From: JBHIKY01 sp042139015
GTDB lineage: Bacteria > Bacillota > Bacilli > Bacillales > Marinococcaceae
DNA: 35,150 nt
Direction: 5' to 3'
Assembly (NCBI RefSeq): GCF_042139015.1
Contig: NZ_JBHIKY010000031.1
Coordinates: forward strand, 1 to 35,150
Every line of letters begins with the position of its first letter. Within the stretch, counting starts at the first letter, position 1. A model generated the notes under the pieces. It was not told the origin of the DNA. It searched no databases and saw only the letters and a list, made by a program, of their open reading frames with translations. A program made the translations under genes and the position numbers. This document shows, piece after piece, positions 32,289 through 35,150 of this stretch.

Positions 32289-33041
32289 GTGAAAGGGAAA
32301 TTAAGAGGAAGAAATAAATACCAAATGCATTTAGCATTCCAAGAAAATAAAGAGCTTCAATTACACCTTCCACATACTTTAATGTGGAACAAAGCCAATT
32401 TATATCTTATGTTAAATAAACATAAGGCTGTGGTGGTGAAACCAACGAATGGTAAGCAGGGTCAAAATATTTTTTTTGTGAAAAAAATGAACGCAAATTA
32501 TCTCATTCAATTCAATAAAAACAAGATAAAAATGAAAAATAGAGAAGAGGTTTTCCATTATATTAATAAAATTGCTGGCAAAAGAAAATTTATGATACAA
32601 CAAGAAATTGATCTCGCAAAAATTGATGGGAGGCGTTTTGATTTTAGAATTATTATTCAAAGACGAACAATAAATGAGGATTGGGTAGTAAATGGGATGA
32701 TTGTGAGAAAAGCTGGATATAAATACAAGGTAACTAACCTGCGTCGACATGGGGAAGTCTTATCGTTAGAGGAAGCGTTAGAAGAAATAAATCTCAAGGA
32801 TGAGGAAAAAATATATAAGGTAGAAGAAATAAAAAAACTTGCCTACATGGCTGCTGTAATGCTAGGCCGAAAGTATCCTAAACAAAGAATATTTGGTGCA
32901 GATATTGGTATGACAAAAAATGGTTATCTTTATATATTTGAATTAAATCGATGGCCATTATTAAAGGGATTCAAAGCCCTAGAGGATCAAACCCAATACA
33001 AAAGAATCATGAAGTATAAAAATAAATTTAAGAAAAGATGA
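32289..33041 (+). CDS. YheC/YheD-like ATP-grasp protein, endospore coat-associated type
   Basis: 250 residues from GTG with AAGGGGTGAT 6 bases ahead. It is an ATP-grasp domain: KAVVVKPTNGKQGQNIFFV (about 45-64) is the nucleotide-binding loop, IQQEIDLAKIDGRRFDFRII is the following strand pair, and IFGADIGMTKNGYLYIFELN (about 208-227) has the metal-binding Asp, Glu and Asn. This matches the YheC/YheD family linked to spore coats in Bacillus. It is shorter than YheC (about 363) and YheD (about 453), lacking their N-terminal domain. The ligated substrate is unknown. A hairpin at 33055-33091 lies between it and tRNA-Sec. Confidence 0.85.
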   Translation: MKGKLRGRNKYQMHLAFQENKELQLHLPHTLMWNKANLYLMLNKHKAVVVKPTNGKQGQNIFFVKKMNANYLIQFNKNKIKMKNREEVFHYINKIAGKRKFMIQQEIDLAKIDGRRFDFRIIIQRRTINEDWVVNGMIVRKAGYKYKVTNLRRHGEVLSLEEALEEINLKDEEKIYKVEEIKKLAYMAAVMLGRKYPKQRIFGADIGMTKNGYLYIFELNRWPLLKGFKALEDQTQYKRIMKYKNKFKKR

Positions 33042-33054
33042 AGCATTAAACCTT

Positions 33055-33091
33055 GATCCAGAAGGATGAATTATCCGTTCTTTTGGATCTA
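33055..33091 (+). terminator. Hairpin after the ATP-grasp gene
   Basis: GATCCA/TGGATC outer and AGAAGGAT/ATCC-TTCT inner pairing with one bulged G. There is no T-run (CTAAAAA follows), so the role is uncertain. Confidence 0.4.
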
Positions 33092-33141
33092 AAAACCATC
33101 CATCAAATTTAATGTTAAGGGTCGATAAATACAGATAAAAT

Positions 33142-33238
33142 TGGCGGGACCGTCTGGGAATCGAACCCAGCGGAGACGGCACGCGCCTCCCTGAAGGTTT
33201 TGAAGACCTCGGCGTGCACCAGCATCACAACCGGCCCC
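33142..33238 (-). tRNA. selC: tRNA-Sec (anticodon UCA)
   Basis: Read on the minus strand from 33238. The 5' acceptor strand GGGGCCG pairs with CGGTCCC near the 3' end (one G-U, then a G-A at position 8). The anticodon arm is GAGGT-CTTCAAA-ACCTT, with anticodon TCA in the CTTCAAA loop typical of bacterial tRNA-Sec. A long variable arm with GGAG/CTCC stem follows, then the T arm CTGGG-TTCGATT-CCCAG. Discriminator G is followed by an encoded CCA (33144-33142). The overall length of 97 nt is that of a tRNA-Sec. The D arm is less clear by eye. It would insert selenocysteine at UGA with SelA, SelB and SelD, none of which lie in the window. Confidence 0.9.
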
Positions 33239-33358
33239 ATTTTTTGTTGATATACCATGGGTTTCAAGAGATGGTTATTAGGTTTTTTAAAAAACACTCG
33301 TGGTACAAACCTACCTACCACGAGTAATATTATACTATATCAGAAACAATATCAATAA

Positions 33359-33475
33359 TTATAAAGCTTCTTTATTCATTCCAATCTTTAGCTGAAAGAT
33401 TGTCTCTGCAATATCATAAGAAATTGCCAAACAAGAGTAACGTACACCGTTAAATACAATCGTAAAGTTATTCAT
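33359..33475 (-). CDS. Very small hypothetical protein (38 residues)
   Basis: MNNFTIVFNGVRYSCLAISY, then DIAETIFQLKIGMNKEAL. ATG 33475 is preceded by GGAG at 11 bases. The peptide is balanced in composition, and its codon use looks like a real gene rather than random ORF. There is no membrane span. It is next to and co-oriented with the two-helix membrane protein gene. Unknown family. Confidence 0.45.
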   Translation of the reverse strand: MNNFTIVFNGVRYSCLAISYDIAETIFQLKIGMNKEAL

Positions 33476-33513
33476 CCAAACTCACTCTCCATATGATTAT
33501 TTTAATAATATAA

Positions 33514-33888
33514 TTAAAGCGCAGAACCAATCCCAAACAATAAATCAAGCAATAAAGGAGCCATCTGAACCAAGTTAAATCCGATACTTGCTGTACTAAT
33601 CTTTGAATAACCCTTTTCTTTCAAACCAATCATGACCATTAATGCCCCGAAAGTAACCATAACACCTGCAATCGGATAACTTAGCTGAGTGATTAACTCA
33701 ATGAGAGTGTCAAAACTTCCCGACATCTTCTCTTTAATTGCATCGTTTATGACACTAACTGGAACAGCTTTTTGACCGTATGAAGGAGAGTCCATTGCTA
33801 ATAAAAAAGGATGTGTGCCAAGAGGTAGATATTTATTTAAGGACGAAAACTTAGGGAAAATCGGTGTGCCGATTCCTAAAAGTATTGC
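33514..33888 (-). pseudogene. Two-helix small membrane protein, apparently missing its proper 5' end
   Basis: From ATG 33795 it encodes 93 residues with two membrane helices (about 38-58, PIAGVMVTFGALMVMIGLK, and 75-93, NLVQMAPLLLDLLFGIGSAL). That ATG has no ribosome site, and the same frame stays open for 31 more codons upstream, reading AILLGIGTPIFPKF through PLGTHPFLLAM, which looks like a signal peptide region. It is stopped by TAG at 33889-33891, two codons after an in-frame ATG at 33897. So the gene probably had a longer secreted or membrane N-terminus and has a nonsense change or lost its start. The helices recall VirB2/TrbC-like pilins or phage membrane proteins, without proof. Confidence 0.5.
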
Positions 33889-33955
33889 CTAATACATAGA
33901 GCAGTTAAGTAAAGAAGAAAACAAAGATCACAAAAATGTCGATTAATATTTTTAA

Positions 33956-34411
33956 AAAACTGATACTAAAAATACAGGAAATATATATTTAACAATTAGA
34001 ACAGAAACCCTTGATGAAACCAATGAAACTCTGAAAGAATTAGAAATTGACAATAAAATTGATGATGCTGTTATATTAGAAAAAGAAGAAGAGGACACTA
34101 GTAAGTCCTCCAATGATGTCAGTATTTCAAGTATAGAAGGCGGCGCTTATGAAGGGGTAAGAGATTTTAAAATGTTTTGGAATCGTGCAGAAGTGTGGTT
34201 AACTCGTACAGACGTTGAGACTATTCAAGGTGCTTCTGCTGGTGTGGGAGCTGGTCTGGTGGCAAAATGGTTTTCTAAATCAAATGTAGCAGCTATAGGG
34301 GTTGCAGCCCTTGTTTCAGAAGTAGATAATTATGCAGAAGCCGTTCCAGTCATTTATACGGATTATTTTTACCCTATTCCGCCGCCAAAAATAGAGAGAC
34401 AGTATCCATAA
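33956..34411 (+). pseudogene. 5'-truncated gene, Gly/Ala-rich C-terminus, unknown function
   Basis: The frame is open from 33956 to the stop at 34411 (151 codons) and looks coding throughout: acidic segment NETLKELEIDNKIDDAVIL, then SISSIEGGAYEGVRDFKMF, then a Gly/Ala-rich hydrophobic stretch TIQGASAGVGAGLVAKW, and a Tyr/Pro end (YPIPPPKIERQYP). The first usable start is ATG 34172, in the middle of the coding-looking part. The upstream part probably belonged to the protein and its start was lost. The Gly-rich helix resembles bacteriocin-like or pore-forming segments, which is only an impression. The 79-residue product from 34172 might still be made. Confidence 0.45.
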
Positions 34412-34433
34412 GATATAGAAAGGATGTTTTGAA

Positions 34434-34628
34434 ATGGGGAAGTATACCAAGGGCCAAGAAGCATTAATATGCGGTCTGGGGGCTGGTTTAGCATATATAG
34501 TAGTGGGCTTCCCTGTTATATACATCTTTGATACCCCTGACAGTGTAAAGACTATCGTTTCATCTTTTGGAGCGGGTTTGGGTTATATTTTAGCAAATCA
34601 ATATATTAAAAAAAAAGAAACTGATTAA
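34434..34628 (+). CDS. Small two-helix membrane protein, hypothetical
   Basis: 64 residues: helix 1 at about 10-31 (ALICGLGAGLAYIVVGFPVIYIF) and helix 2 at about 40-55 (IVSSFGAGLGYILANQYI), with a Lys-rich end. GAGLAY/GAGLGY is repeated in the two helices, suggesting a Gly-packed hairpin. AAAGGATG lies ahead of the ATG. It starts 22 bp after the decayed gene at 33956-34411, so the two were likely an operon, for example an exported peptide plus its membrane partner. Function unknown. Confidence 0.6.
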   Translation: MGKYTKGQEALICGLGAGLAYIVVGFPVIYIFDTPDSVKTIVSSFGAGLGYILANQYIKKKETD

Positions 34629-34635
34629 CAATATT

Positions 34636-34666
34636 AAACCCTTCTGATACAATTCAGGAGGGTTTT
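34636..34666 (+). terminator. Terminator of the small membrane protein gene
   Basis: AAACCCTTCTGA / TTCAGGAGGGTTT stem with a bulge, followed by TAG and no long T-run. Confidence 0.7.
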
Positions 34667-34722
34667 AGAACATCAAAATAATTGAATGAAATACCAAACA
34701 AACCAAAGAACGGAAGTAGCGT

Positions 34723-34923
34723 ATGATACGAAGAAACCTTATATATATTATTGCTTTTTTGTTGTTTTCTACGTGGCTTACTTTCATGGATTATATAGAG
34801 CATAATTCATTGAACCTTCTATCGAATATGATGCAATCCCTGATCATGGTGATCATTTTCTGGGTAGCTTACTGGTTTTTAGGTGTAGATAAAAAAAGTA
34901 AAGAATCTAAAACAGAAAACTAA
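34723..34923 (+). CDS. Small two-helix membrane protein, hypothetical
   Basis: 66 residues: helix 1 at about 6-24 (LIYIIAFLLFSTWLTFMDYI) and helix 2 at about 38-54 (QSLIMVIIFWVAYWFLGV), ending in a Lys/Glu-rich tail that should stay in the cytoplasm. The ribosome site is weak (GGAAG, 7 bases). No family recognised. It lies at the edge of the IS3-family remnant. Confidence 0.5.
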   Translation: MIRRNLIYIIAFLLFSTWLTFMDYIEHNSLNLLSNMMQSLIMVIIFWVAYWFLGVDKKSKESKTEN

Positions 34924-34927
34924 TGTA

Positions 34928-34970
34928 AAAAAACTCTTCTGGGTAGTGAACCCCAAAAGTTAGAGTTTTT
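34928..34970. terminator. Hairpin at the IS3-family end
   Basis: AAAAACTCT/AGAGTTTTT, a 9-bp stem spanning the presumed IS end. It could stop transcription in both directions. Confidence 0.5.
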
Positions 34971-35150
34971 ATTATGCAGCTGATTGGCTGGTTTGAGTTC
35001 GGTATTGTACCGGACTCAAACCGGCCAGTTTTTCTTTTATTCTTTCGTGATTATAGTAATCCATGTACCTCTCTATTTTCTGTTTCAATTCAGTATAAGA
35101 AATCAATGGTTCTCCGTAATACATTTCTTGTTTCATAATGCCGAAAAAGT
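34940..35150 (-). mobile_element. IS3-family (IS150-like) element, end inside window
   Basis: The C-terminal end of an IS3-family transposase and its downstream terminus. The end lies near TGGGTAGTGAACCCC (34940) or TGAACCCCAAAAG (34947); IS150-type ends typically have such a CCCCAAAAGTT motif. The rest of the element is outside the window. Confidence 0.65.
34972..35150 (-). CDS. IS3-family transposase, OrfB C-terminus (partial)
   Basis: Open from the window edge to TAA at 34972. The peptide reads FFGIMKQEMYYGEPLISY, then ELKQKIERYMDYYNHERIKE, then KLAGLSPVQYRTQ. This is the end of the rve integrase domain of IS150/IS3 transposases: the catalytic Glu lies just before this region, and the YYN-x-R and L-x-G-x-SP-x-QYR motifs are diagnostic. 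No frameshift is seen in this part. Confidence 0.92.
   Translation of the reverse strand, partial: FFGIMKQEMYYGEPLISYTELKQKIERYMDYYNHERIKEKLAGLSPVQYRTQTSQSAA

Noticed and set aside
33796..33894. Plus-strand frame reading PYEGESIANKKGCVPRGRYL, with a faint look of a TniQ-like start
   Set aside because: No start codon, and it is antisense to the upstream extension of the minus-strand membrane protein gene, which has a more natural composition.
1..35150. CRISPR array, Cas or other defence systems, toxin-antitoxin pairs
   Set aside because: No regularly spaced direct repeats and no recognisable Cas, restriction, retron or similar genes on either strand.

Overview
The window is chromosomal DNA of an endospore-forming member of the Bacillaceae, outside the close B. 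subtilis group. The evidence is a conserved gene string (lexA, yneA position, yneB, ynzC, tkt, sirA, yneF, ccdC, yneK), spore-associated products (SirA, a YjcZ-type peptide, a YhcN/YlaJ-type lipoprotein, a YheC/D-type ATP-grasp protein), strong AGGAGG ribosome sites and TTGACA/TATAAT promoters. The species is not determined. A tRNA-Sec gene with UCA anticodon indicates that the organism can probably read UGA as selenocysteine, which is uncommon in this family.

Layout. 1-5118: two unrelated IS21-family elements lie head to head. The left one is cut by the window edge and its istA is frameshifted in the DNA-binding domain. The right one (2725-5113) looks complete, with terminal inverted repeats and a 5-bp target duplication, and it landed just upstream of a DUF2935 gene. 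5149-10341: accessory and spore-related genes, namely DUF2935, a Cys-rich coat-like protein, a YjcZ-type peptide with a sigma-K-like promoter, decayed fragments, a membrane-anchored poly-gamma-glutamate hydrolase homologue, a YhcN-type lipoprotein, a small acidic protein, and a small WYL-like protein behind a LexA box. 10487-11115: a cupin gene broken by a one-base frameshift inside its metal motif.

11280-13436 is the SOS block. lexA is divergent from a yneA-position gene, yneB and ynzC, with LexA boxes between them. The yneA-position product keeps a membrane anchor but has no LysM domain. 13624-16598 holds tkt, sirA (with a Spo0A box) and yneF. 16739-20285 encodes a heterodimeric ABC exporter of the YheI/YheH (BmrC/BmrD) type, located where ccdA and yneI sit in B. 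subtilis. 20406-22363 holds ccdC, yneK, a four-helix membrane protein and a gamma-glutamylcyclotransferase-like protein. 22583-28669 encodes both glutamate synthase subunits. 28907-33041 holds small hypothetical proteins, a sugar/H+ symporter under a cre site, a YueI-like protein and a YheC/D-like ATP-grasp protein.

33142-35150: tRNA-Sec is followed by a patch of very small membrane proteins and decayed genes, ending in a partial IS3-family transposase. This patch and the IS-rich left end are the accessory parts; the middle is ordinary core chromosome. I did not find a clear new multi-gene defence or mobile system. The most interesting leads are the tRNA-Sec gene, the LysM-less SOS membrane protein, the LexA-box WYL-like gene, and the small membrane-protein patch beside tRNA-Sec.
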